From positions 1 through 63,960 of the forward strand of contig CAMCSA010000005.1 in NCBI GenBank assembly GCA_945877405.1: 63,960 nucleotides of DNA. The letters are read 5' to 3'. This document shows, one piece after another, positions 1-9,318 of the stretch. The stretch's first letter is position 1; every line of letters begins with the position of its first letter. This DNA is from an uncultured Erysipelotrichaceae bacterium. GTDB taxonomy: Bacteria; Bacillota_I; Bacilli_A; Erysipelotrichales; Erysipelotrichaceae. Both the position numbers and the translations under genes were made by a program. The notes under the pieces were generated by a model. The model was not told where the DNA came from. It saw only the letters and a program-made list of their open reading frames with translations, and ran no database searches.

Positions 1-136
1 AATTGGAATTATATTATCCGTCCGAATAAATAGTTTGATTCATGACAGATCCTAAGATACGCATGATATGTGAACATTATACGAATTTTTCCTAAACGTT
101 ACATAAAAATGATAGAATTCCTGTTGAGGTAAACAA

Positions 137-811
137 ATGAAAAAATATGATTCCGTATTATTCGATCTGGATGGAACACTGACTGATTCCGGTCCAGGTA
201 TCACAAAAAGTGTAGCTCAGGCATTTAACCGCATGGGGATGGAACCGCCATGTCAGAAAGAACTCAATCTGTTTGTCGGTCCGCCACTGGCTTCTTCCTT
301 TGCCCGTTATGGTATGAATCCAACACAGGTAGATGAAGCCATCCGGCTTTTCAGACAGCGTTATACCACCGTCGGAAAGTTTGAAAACATTCCATATGAT
401 GGTGTTCAGCATCTGCTATCCCGACTGCAAACAGCTGGTTACAGACTGTTTGTAGCAACATCCAAGCCGGAAAATGTCGCGATTGAAGTACTGCAGCATT
501 TCAAACTGGATGGTTACTTCGAAAAGATCTGTGGTGCTTCTTTGGATCATTCAAGAGAAACAAAAGAAGCTGTTCTGGAATATCTGAAACAGCAGTGCCA
601 TCTTGGTAAGGCCATCATGATCGGAGATACACAGTTTGACGTCAATGGTGCAAAGGAACATGGAATTCCATGTATTGGTGTAACCTGGGGGTATGGAAAT
701 GAAAAATCCATGAGGGATGCAGGGGCTGTTGCCATTGCTTCCACCATGGATGAACTGTATCGTCTGATTGATCAGGAAGCAGATGCTGCCCTATCTTCCA
801 GAACTTCATAA
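137..811 (+). CDS. HAD-family phosphatase, phosphoglycolate phosphatase-like
   Basis: A 224-residue HAD hydrolase, probably a cytoplasmic small-molecule phosphatase of the Gph/PgmB-like group. Motif I is FDLDGTLTDS near residue 9, with nucleophile and acid/base Asp. Motif II lies in VATSKP near residue 108, and motif III/IV in MIGDTQFDVNGA near residue 162. The alpha-helical segment between motif I and II is a C1-type cap. The start is supported by TTGAGGT seven bases upstream. It converges on the gene at 772-1185 and the coding ends overlap by about 40 bp. Substrate cannot be read from sequence; phosphoglycolate or nucleotides are typical for the family. Confidence 0.88.
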   Translation: MKKYDSVLFDLDGTLTDSGPGITKSVAQAFNRMGMEPPCQKELNLFVGPPLASSFARYGMNPTQVDEAIRLFRQRYTTVGKFENIPYDGVQHLLSRLQTAGYRLFVATSKPENVAIEVLQHFKLDGYFEKICGASLDHSRETKEAVLEYLKQQCHLGKAIMIGDTQFDVNGAKEHGIPCIGVTWGYGNEKSMRDAGAVAIASTMDELYRLIDQEADAALSSRTS

Positions 812-1185
812 ATCTGTTCTTTGGAGATCAGTACCATCGGATCTCCTTTTTTGTGGTTGATCGCCAGTCCGCCAAAACTGTCTTCCTCATAGATCGGCTC
901 CAGCAGTTTCATCAACGGCAGAACAAACGGATTGACAGCTTTACAGAAGTGGAAGCAATCCAATGATGTATAGACATTGAAATAATACCTGCCATCCATA
1001 TCCACAAACAGGTGTGATGGATCTACACTGCCATCTTCCATCTTTGTTCCATCGATCAGGATTTCATCTCCACCAATCACAAGATCTGCAATCTCATCTG
1101 TAATTTTCTGTGCTGTTTCTTCATTTTCATCTTCAATCAGGGCTTTGCATAATGCTTCAAGCCTGTCCAGTCTGATTTCCTGCAT
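772..1185 (-). CDS. SseB-like hypothetical protein
   Basis: A 137-residue acidic cytoplasmic protein with no signal peptide or membrane segment. The middle (about residues 50-125, including FVDMDGRYYFNVYTSL and GLAINHKKGDPMVLIS) resembles the SseB N-terminal domain common in Firmicutes, a fold without a known enzymatic role. It lies 4 bp downstream of the HAD gene at 1190-1876 and is probably cotranscribed with it. Its last 40 bp overlap the convergent HAD gene at 137-811. The SseB assignment is a pattern-level guess; the reality of the gene is better supported than its family. Confidence 0.7.
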   Translation of the reverse strand: MQEIRLDRLEALCKALIEDENEETAQKITDEIADLVIGGDEILIDGTKMEDGSVDPSHLFVDMDGRYYFNVYTSLDCFHFCKAVNPFVLPLMKLLEPIYEEDSFGGLAINHKKGDPMVLISKEQIYEVLEDRAASAS

Positions 1186-1189
1186 TGTA

Positions 1190-1876
1190 TCATCCCTCCA
1201 GTTTCTGACATATTTCTCTCAGATCACTTACACACAGATCATATCCATTGTGGATGCCTGTGTTTTCACGATCAAAATAACATGTATGAATACCGGCATT
1301 GATGCCACCCTGCATATCAGAAGAAACAGAGTCTCCAATCATCAGGATTTCATCATCTGCATACTGTTCTTTCATCCTTTTTCTCGCTTCTTTAAAGAAC
1401 CGGGCATCCGGTTTAGAATAACCGATATCCTGTGAGATGAAGTGATATGTGAAGTATTTACCCATACCGGCTTTATTGATCCGATAAACCTGCTGTTCAT
1501 ATGGACCATTGGACGCCGTTGCAAGAACATACCTGCCTGACAGTGACTCAAGCATTTCCATCGCACCTGGAGTGATGATGGTACTTTCATGCATTGCTGC
1601 CTTGAACATTCTTTCCATTTCCATCCCATCAAAATCAATCCCAAGTTTTTTCAGAATCATTTCCCAACGGACTGCCTGCAGCTGTTCCATCGTAATTTCA
1701 CCCTGTTCCAGCTTTTCCCAAAGCATCCGGTTATTGGCATGAAAGATTTCATACAGATCACCTTTGTTTTCATTTCCCATTAACGGTGGAAATGTATCAT
1801 CCAGAAACTTCCTGACAAAGGCATCAAATTCAAGCAGTGTGTTATCGATATCAATCAGTATCAGTTTTATTGCCAT
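1190..1876 (-). CDS. YjjG-type HAD nucleotidase
   Basis: A HAD hydrolase of about 228 residues. Motif I is LIDIDNTLLEFD near the N terminus, motif II lies in LATASNGP, motif III is the Lys of GYSKPDARFF and motif IV is MIGDSVSSDMQGG. The Cys/Tyr-rich segment after motif IV and the cap pattern are typical of YjjG/YfnB noncanonical pyrimidine nucleotidases, which dephosphorylate nucleoside monophosphates in the cytoplasm. The start at 1876 (MAIKLILI) is chosen because homologues begin there; an in-frame GTG at 1912 is possible, and no strong ribosome-binding site decides it. It is first of a two-gene unit with 772-1185. Confidence 0.82.
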   Translation of the reverse strand: MAIKLILIDIDNTLLEFDAFVRKFLDDTFPPLMGNENKGDLYEIFHANNRMLWEKLEQGEITMEQLQAVRWEMILKKLGIDFDGMEMERMFKAAMHESTIITPGAMEMLESLSGRYVLATASNGPYEQQVYRINKAGMGKYFTYHFISQDIGYSKPDARFFKEARKRMKEQYADDEILMIGDSVSSDMQGGINAGIHTCYFDRENTGIHNGYDLCVSDLREICQKLEG

Positions 1877-1940
1877 GGAACAATTATGCATGATCCATGC
1901 GATTTCGTCCACCCATTACTTTTTAGACAAAAAATAGTAA

Positions 1941-1969
1941 TTGTCCAAAATGAGATCATGGTATAGAAT
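1941..1969 (+). promoter_or_regulatory. Candidate sigma-A promoter for DegV gene
   Basis: TTGTCC at 1941-1946 and TAGAAT at 1964-1969 are separated by 17 bp and lie 43 bp upstream of the DegV start, which has its own GGAG site. Inferred from consensus similarity only. Confidence 0.5.
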
Positions 1970-2011
1970 ACAGACGCATTCTTTTACAGAAATGCTACAA
2001 GGAGTTTACAA

Positions 2012-2881
2012 ATGGCTATCGAAATCATCGTTGATTCCGGATGTGATCTGACCGTACAGCAGGCGCAGCAGATGAATATCACCATGCTGCCGTTTGTTGT
2101 CAGAATCGGCAATACCGATTATCTTGACCGTGTCAGTCTTTCCGCAGAAGAATTCTACGAGAAACTGATTGAGGAAACAGAACTTCCCAAAACTTCTCAG
2201 ATTTCTCCATATGCATATCAGGAAGCCGTCAGTCATGTTCTTGAAAGAGGCAATCAGGCGCTGATTATTACAATCACATCTCATCTTTCCGGTTCGTACC
2301 GGAATGCATTGCTGACTGCTGCTCAGACTGGCAAAGATGTTGTTGTCGTTGATTCTCTTTCCGCTTCCATCGGTGAGCAGATCCTTGTCAGACGTGCATG
2401 TCAATTGCGCGATGAAGGTAAGACATTACAGGAAATGGAAACCATCCTGAACGAAGAAAAGAAATATATTCATATTATTGCACTTCTGGATACACTGGAA
2501 TATCTCAATAAAGGCGGCCGTATTTCCAAAGCCACAGCAATTGCCGGGTCATTATTGGGAATCCATCCTGTCATCAAGGCAGTGGATGGACAGATTGAAG
2601 TCATCGGTAAAGCAAGAGGTTCCCGTTCCGGTAATAACCTTTTGATCCAGGAAGTTGTCAACAGTGGCGGCATCCGCTTTGATATGCCTTATGCATTGGC
2701 GTATTCCGGTCTTTCCGACCGTCGTCTGCAGAAATACATTGCCGATTCCAGACCGTTATACGAAGGCAGAACGGAAAGTTTCCCGATCAGCGTATGTGGA
2801 AGTACAATTGGTACATATGCCGGCCCTGAGGCTGTCATCTGTGCCTGGTTTGCCAATAAACCATGCACGAAAAATTCGTAG
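2012..2881 (+). CDS. DegV family fatty-acid-binding protein
   Basis: A 289-residue DegV/FakB-like protein. FakB proteins hold a fatty acid in the cytoplasm and present it to the kinase FakA for phospholipid synthesis. The N-terminal IIVDSGCDLT segment and the TITSHLSGSYRNA segment (near residue 90) are the two conserved DegV lipid head-group motifs. The helical second domain with LEYLNKGGRISKA near residue 163 is also typical. Start is set by GGAG eight bases upstream. No FakA is in the window, so the lipid role is inferred from the family. A strong terminator follows directly. Confidence 0.93.
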   Translation: MAIEIIVDSGCDLTVQQAQQMNITMLPFVVRIGNTDYLDRVSLSAEEFYEKLIEETELPKTSQISPYAYQEAVSHVLERGNQALIITITSHLSGSYRNALLTAAQTGKDVVVVDSLSASIGEQILVRRACQLRDEGKTLQEMETILNEEKKYIHIIALLDTLEYLNKGGRISKATAIAGSLLGIHPVIKAVDGQIEVIGKARGSRSGNNLLIQEVVNSGGIRFDMPYALAYSGLSDRRLQKYIADSRPLYEGRTESFPISVCGSTIGTYAGPEAVICAWFANKPCTKNS

Positions 2882-2882
2882 A

Positions 2883-2911
2883 TCATACCTGTCAGCTGAC
2901 AGGTTTTTTCA
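2883..2911 (+). terminator. Rho-independent terminator after DegV
   Basis: ACCTGTCAGCTGACAGGT is a perfect palindromic stem followed by a T run on the plus strand; it also has an A-rich partner side that could serve the convergent GNAT gene. Confidence 0.85.
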
Positions 2912-2925
2912 TAAAAAAAGAAAGA

Positions 2926-3435
2926 TCATCCGTCAATGACCTTTCTGACTTCAAAATCCATCTGATGAACCGTTTCTTTGGAAATACATGCAAATGCATC
3001 GGGATTGAAGTCCTTCCGCATTGTAATTGTATTCAGCACATCAAACCCAAGAGAATGATACAGTCGGATCGCATCCGTATTTCTTGCGGCTGCTTCAATA
3101 TACATGGAATCAGACCATGTTTTGACAATCTGTTCAACCATGCATACAACCTGTCTGCCATATCCATGACGACGGTATTCTCCAGCTATATACAGATCTT
3201 CCAGCCAGTCGATATTACCACCACGGCTGCCAAGATGGACAAACCCTATGTATGTATCACCAAGAAGAACAAGCAGGAACAGGTGCCCTTCTTGTGTCCA
3301 TTGCTGAAGATTGTTTTCAGCTTCCTGCTGTGACTGATCATAGCCGTTATGATCATGCCAGAAACCTGAGATCAGGCAGCACGCTTCCTTCTTCTGATCC
3401 AGATACTGCACAAGCTGAATATCACAGTTTTTCAC
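2926..3435 (-). CDS. GNAT family N-acetyltransferase
   Basis: A 169-residue acetyltransferase of the GNAT superfamily, which moves an acetyl group from acetyl-CoA to an amine. The acetyl-CoA loop is visible as EYRRHGYGRQVV near residue 88 (R/Q-x-x-G-x-G/A type), followed by AAARNTDAIRLYHSLGF, the usual beta5/beta6 signature. The initiation codon is GTG, preceded by GGAG, and overlaps the stop of the upstream MYG1-like gene by 4 bp, so the two are translationally coupled. Substrate is unknown. Confidence 0.87.
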   Translation of the reverse strand: MKNCDIQLVQYLDQKKEACCLISGFWHDHNGYDQSQQEAENNLQQWTQEGHLFLLVLLGDTYIGFVHLGSRGGNIDWLEDLYIAGEYRRHGYGRQVVCMVEQIVKTWSDSMYIEAAARNTDAIRLYHSLGFDVLNTITMRKDFNPDAFACISKETVHQMDFEVRKVIDG

Positions 3436-4409
3436 TTTCTTTCTCCAATTGCCTTATATGCCATTCCCAATGCACCTGCTTGTGAATCGGCACCGGCAAG
3501 AAAACCGGATGGATGGCAGAACCTCGCATCCCTGATGCCACTTGCTTCCTGCAGTTCTTCATTGCGCAATCCATACCAGCTTTCAGGTAATGGATGACGG
3601 TAGGATACACGGTCATCCGGATGTTCCAGTACACACTGAACGTTCCATCCTCCTCGCAATGCCGGAGAAACAACATACCAGATATCCTGAGCCTTCGGAT
3701 TACTGCGTGATTCTGATGTGATGATTCCCTGCCATGGGGCAAACTGTTCCAGAATCATGACATGTTCCGCTGAAAAATCAATATGGTTCAGAATATAGTC
3801 CTTTGCATCCAGTGCATCGATGATGGAATCCAGTCTGTTGAGAAAAATATCTTTAGCAAATGACACGGCATCCATGAATGCCTCATCCGGATCACGATCC
3901 GATTCCCAGGTCGGATTGAAATCTTTGATCATCTGCGTCAGTGTAAAGGGTATATTCCCCTGTGCAATCAGCTCTCTTTGCTGATCAACTGGAATGTTCG
4001 GCATGGATTCCAGTGCATTCTTGATCGGATTAAACCCATTATCCGCAGCATCAATACCAAGAATCAATGATTTCTCCATTTTCTGATATACTGCTTCCAC
4101 ATATCTTTCCGGACAGTTTTCTTCTTTCAGAATTTCCTGATAGTATTCTTTCCATACAAGGCCACAGGAAGCATATGGAATGTCGGTATTCGGATGGGTT
4201 CCGTTATTTTCCTTGTTTTCCGGTGTATGGTGATCCAGGCTTCCTCCGCCGATGTCAAAGACAATCCAGTCTTCGCCACACGGAATATCTTCTTCGCCGC
4301 CTCTGACAATATTGATGTCTTCGCTGATCAATGACAGCATTGCTGCTGCAAACACATCATCTGCATGAAACAGCCCGTTATGCGTATAAATGTTGAGATG
4401 TTTTCTCAT
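3432..4409 (-). CDS. MYG1/DHH-like metal-dependent hydrolase family protein
   Basis: About 325 residues of the MYG1 (UPF0160) family, predicted DHH-like metal-dependent phosphoesterases or 3'-5' exonucleases. The N-terminal THNGLFHADDVFAAAML carries the first His/Asp metal cluster; FDIGGGSLDHHTPE near residue 65 supplies the DHH-like motif. The C-terminal GGWNVQCVLE and CHPSGFLAGADSQAGAL stretches are also family marks. The start at 4409 is preferred over an upstream in-frame codon because GGAAAGGAAG lies at ideal spacing. Bacterial members are of unproven function; eukaryotic MYG1 is a nuclease. Confidence 0.88.
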   Translation of the reverse strand: MRKHLNIYTHNGLFHADDVFAAAMLSLISEDINIVRGGEEDIPCGEDWIVFDIGGGSLDHHTPENKENNGTHPNTDIPYASCGLVWKEYYQEILKEENCPERYVEAVYQKMEKSLILGIDAADNGFNPIKNALESMPNIPVDQQRELIAQGNIPFTLTQMIKDFNPTWESDRDPDEAFMDAVSFAKDIFLNRLDSIIDALDAKDYILNHIDFSAEHVMILEQFAPWQGIITSESRSNPKAQDIWYVVSPALRGGWNVQCVLEHPDDRVSYRHPLPESWYGLRNEELQEASGIRDARFCHPSGFLAGADSQAGALGMAYKAIGERK

Positions 4410-4427
4410 TAAAATGCTTCCTTTCCT

Positions 4428-4473
4428 AAAAAAACTGTGCATATGAGCCCTTCACAGGTAACGACATATGCAC
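4428..4473 (-). terminator. Terminator between OB-fold gene and MYG1 gene
   Basis: A 9-bp inverted repeat, GTGCATATG at 4437-4445 and CATATGCAC at 4465-4473, is followed on the minus strand by seven T residues. It ends transcription of the gene at 4481-4972. Confidence 0.75.
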
Positions 4474-4480
4474 AATCTTC

Positions 4481-4972
4481 TTACTTCTGCGGGATTAAAC
4501 CCTGGTTGATACTCTTGTGAACCTTTCTGAGTCTGCCAAGACGGAAGATACCGGAAGTAGTAATGGAAATCTCAGGCAGTCTGCCCGGATACTTTTCTTC
4601 ATTATTCTGACGGAGGTATGCTTTACCTTGAATCAGAATACGGTCGCCCTCTTCGAACCCAAAAGCTTCATCAGCGCGCCAATCCTTTGCCGTAAAAGAG
4701 ATGATATCTCTTGATCCTTCGTCATTATGTTCATGACGATAATCGCGGCAATTCAATTCACGTAACAGATTGGAAATCTTACGATCCTGGTTGTAGACAG
4801 ACAGTCTTCCGAAAGCCATTTTCTGATCTTCGTTTTCACCCAGGTCGTTTCTCAGATGTACAATACCTTCATCTTCGATTGTTCCGATCATTGTGACGTA
4901 ATAACATACAACCTTCTGCTCGTGATCTCTGATTGTTTCAAACGCAAAATAATCCTTGTGCTTTTCTGGCAT
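4481..4972 (-). CDS. OB-fold (SSB-like) hypothetical protein
   Basis: A 163-residue protein. The pattern of alternating strands, including GRLSVYNQDRK, DIISFTAKDWRADEAF and EEGDRILIQGKAYLRQN, matches an oligonucleotide-binding fold similar to single-stranded DNA-binding proteins, though it lacks the usual acidic SSB tail. The positively charged C terminus (RLGRLRKVHK) could contact nucleic acid. No enzymatic motif is visible. It is monocistronic: its own terminator follows and an AT-rich 338-bp gap precedes it. Function is unknown; the OB assignment is a fold-level inference. Confidence 0.6.
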   Translation of the reverse strand: MPEKHKDYFAFETIRDHEQKVVCYYVTMIGTIEDEGIVHLRNDLGENEDQKMAFGRLSVYNQDRKISNLLRELNCRDYRHEHNDEGSRDIISFTAKDWRADEAFGFEEGDRILIQGKAYLRQNNEEKYPGRLPEISITTSGIFRLGRLRKVHKSINQGLIPQK

Positions 4973-5310
4973 AATGATGACTATTTTCCTTTCTATGTCG
5001 CTTACCTTTTATGAAACAACAGTATAATACCACATACTATTCTAGATACGACGCTAAAATTTCACTTTTCTGTTTCAAATTATAAAACAGTCTTTTCAAC
5101 CCCTGAAAATCAACAGTCAGCACACCTTCAAAAAGAATAGATTTCTGTATATTCATGCGAAATTCAGACAGTCAGGAAACATATTTTCTTTTTTTTCATC
5201 ACATGTGGGAATTTTCGTAAAATTTGTGATTATTGTCGGATTGTGAACTATTTTATGTACCGGAAAGTCATTTTCAGACATGAATCATGACAGTTAAAAT
5301 TGTCTCATTC
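4973..5310. other. AT-rich intergenic stretch with no gene seen
   Basis: No plausible coding frame or tRNA is present. It should hold the promoter of the minus-strand gene 4481-4972: TATACT at about 5020 on the minus strand is a candidate -10. Nothing else stands out. Confidence 0.5.
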
Positions 5311-5691
5311 CTATCTTCCTTCGAAGATTTCAAAATCTTTTTCTGCAATCTTCAGATGTGAGCGGATTGCATTTTTTGCCTGCTGCAGTGTCATCGTTGT
5401 TGTAAACAGATCATACTTTGATGTCTTGTTTCTGACGTGACCATATTTCTCCATGATCCCTTTGGCTCGTTTACGATCTGCTTCCTTTTCAAAGGATACA
5501 TAGTAAGAATGCAGAATATTACCATTTTCATCCTTTTTCCTGAACAGTTTATCAAAAGCGATATTTGCGATTGCGATCAGCAGAACTACGCCAATCACAA
5601 GACAGATCCGTGCGATCATATTTTTGACCATCACAAACAGTACCACTGAAGCAATAATCAGAATAAGGTTCATTACCATCTGAAATAACAT
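5311..5691 (-). CDS. Small membrane protein, two N-terminal helices
   Basis: A 126-residue protein not recognised by family. Residues about 6-21 and 27-45 form two hydrophobic helices (a hairpin), followed by a 75-residue charged cytoplasmic domain with the segment FEKEADRKRAKGIMEKYG and a C-terminal DFEIFEGR. The soluble part has a ferredoxin-like strand/helix pattern (SYYVSFE, then a helix, then LFTTTMTLQQAKNAI). It stands alone between the OB-fold gene and a HAD gene. No function is proposed. Confidence 0.62.
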   Translation of the reverse strand: MLFQMVMNLILIIASVVLFVMVKNMIARICLVIGVVLLIAIANIAFDKLFRKKDENGNILHSYYVSFEKEADRKRAKGIMEKYGHVRNKTSKYDLFTTTMTLQQAKNAIRSHLKIAEKDFEIFEGR

Positions 5692-5838
5692 CTTTTCTTC
5701 TCCTGAGTCTGCTCATGCATCAATGGTCTGCACCACGCGCATAGCCTGACATTTTCTTATCTAATATACACTACCAGTCGCAATCCTTCCACACTCTTTT
5801 CAGACAAGAAGAAAGGCTGACCCAGAAGATCAGCCTGT

Positions 5839-6678
5839 TCATAAAGTCCATCCATGATCATGGTACCAGTGGTCCAGCATCCACCTTCCAAGACCATCAT
5901 GATTATTATCATATTCAGTAATATAGTCTGCCAGAGCTTTCGTATCCGTGGATCCATTACACAGACATACAGATATTCCCGGCAAGGACATCATGCCATT
6001 ATCGTTTGACATATCTCCAAAACAGATGACATCCTTTTCATCAATTCCATGCCCCTTACAGAACTGCTGTACACCAAGGCCTTTGTTGACACGCGGATCC
6101 TGGAATTCCAGCATCGTCGGTTGTGTTTTAAATGCAGTGTAACGATCAGACGGATGCTTTGCCGCAAAAGCTTCAGCTTCTGGCATATCTGCTGCATCTT
6201 TCAGACGGAACAGAATTTTTGGTGTTGCCTGGCGACAAAGATATTCTTTATCAACCTTCGTACATTGTATAGAATGACGGTTCATGGAAGCATACATCTG
6301 TTCATCCACTTCAAGCGAAAACATGTCTTCTCCTTCATAAATAAACGGATTTGCACCAATCGGTTCCATCATATCCAGAATTTCCCGAATCGTATCCGTG
6401 GCCAGTGGATGGAAATCATTTCGTGTACCATTCAGGACGTCATACAGTTGTCCACCATTCATCCCAATCCAAAGATCAAAATCAAAAGAAAGATCCCATC
6501 CATCTTTCTGGGCATAAAGATGTTCTCCGATTGGCCTGCCTGAAGCAATCCCAAGCAATACACCCCTTTGATGCAGATCATTGAGTACTGCACGGGTTAT
6601 CGGCATCATTTCTCTTGGTTCATTTACAAGGGTGCCATCAATATCAGCAACAAGCAATTTCAGATCATTTTCAATCAT
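5839..6678 (-). CDS. Cof-type HAD phosphatase
   Basis: About 280 residues of the Cof/YidA HAD subfamily, cytoplasmic sugar-phosphate or FMN phosphatases with a large type-C2 cap. Motif I is VADIDGTLVN, motif II is GIASGRPI, and the C-terminal VICFGDMSNDNGMM is motif IV. RVNKGLGVQ is the Lys motif that precedes it. The start at 6678 is chosen because GGAG lies nine bases upstream; ATG at 6684 is nearly as good. It is monocistronic. Substrate is not predictable. Confidence 0.87.
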   Translation of the reverse strand: MIENDLKLLVADIDGTLVNEPREMMPITRAVLNDLHQRGVLLGIASGRPIGEHLYAQKDGWDLSFDFDLWIGMNGGQLYDVLNGTRNDFHPLATDTIREILDMMEPIGANPFIYEGEDMFSLEVDEQMYASMNRHSIQCTKVDKEYLCRQATPKILFRLKDAADMPEAEAFAAKHPSDRYTAFKTQPTMLEFQDPRVNKGLGVQQFCKGHGIDEKDVICFGDMSNDNGMMSLPGISVCLCNGSTDTKALADYITEYDNNHDGLGRWMLDHWYHDHGWTL

Positions 6679-6891
6679 AGTCATAAACTCCAAATATATG
6701 CTCATTTTATCAGGAAAACACATGCGAATCTGATTGTTCCTTCCTTTGGAACTTCAACCGACATGTCATGATCAATTCAGTATGTAAGATGAAATGACAT
6801 ACTGTTTCACCTGCAATATTCGACAGATTCTAGATAATCCTGTAAATAGAGACAGAAGGAGATTAACTCTCCTTCCATACACAATTCCAAA

Positions 6892-7878
6892 TCAGTTCCT
6901 CTTTGCCTTGGCTAAGAATTCCTCAACACTCATTCCGCACTCTTGTGCAGCCTGTTGTGAGGAAACAAATCCCTTTCGATAAAATGATAATGCAGTTTCA
7001 AACCTGCCGCCTTCCTTACCGATCAGGATTCCTTCAACTCTGCCTTCATTTCTACCAATCTGAATACCTTCATTTCTATCTCTTTCTCTGATTGCTCTGG
7101 TTGATTCACACACGATTACTGTTCCTCCTTCTTCTGGAATTTCCACAAATCTGTCTGTTATCGATGATAACAGTGTTGCAAGCTGGTTTCCAATTGCCAG
7201 CTTTGAACTCGACAGCAGCTCAAGCATGTCCTTTTCGTATTCTTTCTTCTGGTATCTCACTACCAGAAACAGAAGCTTCAGTTCTGGAATCAGAAGATCA
7301 AGCTGTTCATCACTCATTGTATGAGGATCGATGACTCTCACTTCTGCTTTTGTTGCAGGACTGATTCCATATTCCTTTAATATTGGGTCATACAGATCCG
7401 AATTACCTGGATATCCTTCCCACTTGTCCTGTGTCAAGTTTAGCACGTATGTAATACTTGGTTCAAGGCGAAGCACATGTGGCAGTTTCGTCAGATAGTT
7501 ACATGTTTTCTCATCTTTTACCTTGCCAGTCCGTATCATTTCTGTTCCAATCCGTCGTGCCTGTAACAGCATGGAATTAACATCATAATCCATCACTCTG
7601 ATGATAACTGCAGTATCAATATATCCTAACAGTTCGATATGGAACAGAATTGGCGCTTCATTCCCATCCAGATGCAGTGTAATACGGGAATTGACATCGT
7701 TGATCCGATCCTTATGCTTTTCACCATCTTTCGCAATTTTTGCTTCTACTGTATCAACAACTTGTACATCATCCGATTCAATCCGTAGACGACAGCTGAA
7801 TAATACTGTTTCTGCAAGGGAAGCGATAACATGTGGATCCTTGAAATAATCTTTACCTGGTATATCAAGCTTGGCCAT
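6892..7878 (-). CDS. Rpn/YhgA-like PD-(D/E)XK nuclease family protein
   Basis: A 328-residue member of the Rpn (recombination-promoting nuclease)/putative transposase group. The N-terminal third holds the restriction-like fold: the acidic AKIAKDGEKHKDRINDV and the FHIELLG (E-x-Q/E-like) strand near residue 80. The C terminus contains the typical GRNEGRVEGILIGKEG repeat and a closing EFLAKAKRN helix. Such genes come in many copies in Firmicutes and can promote RecA-independent recombination; that role is from E. coli Rpn work. GGAGG six bases upstream supports the start. A hairpin (6858-6878, GAAGGAG/CTCCTTC) lies just past the stop. Confidence 0.8.
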   Translation of the reverse strand: MAKLDIPGKDYFKDPHVIASLAETVLFSCRLRIESDDVQVVDTVEAKIAKDGEKHKDRINDVNSRITLHLDGNEAPILFHIELLGYIDTAVIIRVMDYDVNSMLLQARRIGTEMIRTGKVKDEKTCNYLTKLPHVLRLEPSITYVLNLTQDKWEGYPGNSDLYDPILKEYGISPATKAEVRVIDPHTMSDEQLDLLIPELKLLFLVVRYQKKEYEKDMLELLSSSKLAIGNQLATLLSSITDRFVEIPEEGGTVIVCESTRAIRERDRNEGIQIGRNEGRVEGILIGKEGGRFETALSFYRKGFVSSQQAAQECGMSVEEFLAKAKRN

Positions 7879-7937
7879 TGGTTTTCCTCCTTTTTTTGGT
7901 CTTACTATACTTATTACCGGTAAATCCAGAAATCATA

Positions 7938-7975
7938 CAAAAAAGGGACAGATTTACATAAAATCTGCCCTATTT
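7938..7975 (-). terminator. Terminator after rarA
   Basis: AGGGCAGATTT and AAATCTGTCCCT form a long stem followed by a T run on the minus strand. The stem overlaps the rarA stop codon. Confidence 0.85.
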
Positions 7976-9310
7976 TTTCTCTTTCACATATGGTTTTCCA
8001 ATCAGGTCAAACCATTTCTGCAGTCTTGCTTCATAACCATTATCACTCATCTCATAGAATTTCTTCCCTCTGATGGCATCTGGAAGATACTGCTGATTGA
8101 CATAGTGATACGGGAAATCATGTGCATACCTGTAGCCGACCCCTCGATCAAGTTTTTCTGCACTTTTATAGTGTGCATCCTTAAGGTAACCTGGAATCGG
8201 AAGATTACCGCTTCTGCGTACTTCTTCCTGTGCTGCAAAAATACCGTTTGTCACAGCATTGGATTTTGGTGCGCACGCTATGTAAACTGCCGCATTGGCC
8301 AGAATCAGGTTGCTTTCCGGCATGCCTACCCTCTCCACCGCAACAGCAGCAGCACTTGCAACTTCTAAAGCCCTTGGATCTGCGATACCACATTCTTCAC
8401 TTGCCGCAATCATGATTCTTCTTGCGATGAACCTCACATCTTCCCCGGCTTCCAGCATTCTTGCAAGATAGTACAGGGTGGCATCCGGATCCGATCCACG
8501 CATGGATTTGATGAATGCCGAAACCGTATCATAATGATTATCACCATCCTTGTCATAGCGGATCACCTTTTTCTGAATGCATTCCTTTACAACATCCAGT
8601 GTGATATGAATGTATCCGTCATCACTTCTTTCTGTTGTCAGATCTGCCAGTTCAAGTCCATTCAGGGCACTTCTAGCATCTCCATCTGCCGCCTGGGCAA
8701 GATACATGCATGCATCCTCATCTAGAATAACATTATCCCCACCAATCCCTTTAAAAGGATCTGTTGCAGCCCGATGCAGAAGATCTATAAGATCCTGTGT
8801 ATTCAAAGAATGCAGTTCAAATATTCTTGATCGTGATAGCAGAGCTCCATTGACTTCAAAGAACGGATTTTCTGTTGTGGCTCCAATCAGAATGATTGTT
8901 CCATCTTCTACAAATGGAAGCAGATAATCCTGTTGTGCCTTATTGAAGCGGTGTATTTCATCAATGAACAGAATTGACCTTTTTCCCTTTTCCGCCATGA
9001 CATTCTTTGCTTTTGCAACCACAGCCTCCATATCCTTTTTCCCTGCTGTTGTCGCATTCACCTGAAAAAAGGCACAGGAAGATGTATTGGCAATCACATG
9101 TGCCATTGTTGTCTTACCGGTTCCAGGAGGTCCATAAAAGATGATGGAAGAAAGACGGTCCGCTTTGATTGCACGATACAGGAGTCGATCCTTACCGATG
9201 ATATGTTTCTGCCCAACAACCTCTTCCAGTGTTTCCGGTCTCATTCGAGAAGCAAGCGGCTGCTGTTTCTTTTTTTCGTTTTCATAGGAATAATCAAATA
9301 AACTGTCCAT
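7970..9310 (-). CDS. rarA: Replication-associated recombination protein A (MgsA/RarA AAA+ ATPase)
   Basis: A 446-residue AAA+ ATPase that acts at stalled replication forks with SSB. Walker A is GPPGTGKTT near residue 50, Walker B is ILFIDEIHRF, and sensor 1 is GATTENPFFEVN. The C-terminal tetramerisation part includes RGSDPDATLYYLARML and GYRYAHDFP, both diagnostic of RarA. Start at 9310 (MDSLFDYS) is supported by GAGGTG five bases upstream. It follows a regulator gene by 8 bp and is likely cotranscribed with it, which is an unusual partner for a repair gene and probably only positional. Confidence 0.95.
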   Translation of the reverse strand: MDSLFDYSYENEKKKQQPLASRMRPETLEEVVGQKHIIGKDRLLYRAIKADRLSSIIFYGPPGTGKTTMAHVIANTSSCAFFQVNATTAGKKDMEAVVAKAKNVMAEKGKRSILFIDEIHRFNKAQQDYLLPFVEDGTIILIGATTENPFFEVNGALLSRSRIFELHSLNTQDLIDLLHRAATDPFKGIGGDNVILDEDACMYLAQAADGDARSALNGLELADLTTERSDDGYIHITLDVVKECIQKKVIRYDKDGDNHYDTVSAFIKSMRGSDPDATLYYLARMLEAGEDVRFIARRIMIAASEECGIADPRALEVASAAAVAVERVGMPESNLILANAAVYIACAPKSNAVTNGIFAAQEEVRRSGNLPIPGYLKDAHYKSAEKLDRGVGYRYAHDFPYHYVNQQYLPDAIRGKKFYEMSDNGYEARLQKWFDLIGKPYVKEKK

Positions 9311-9318
9311 ACTACACC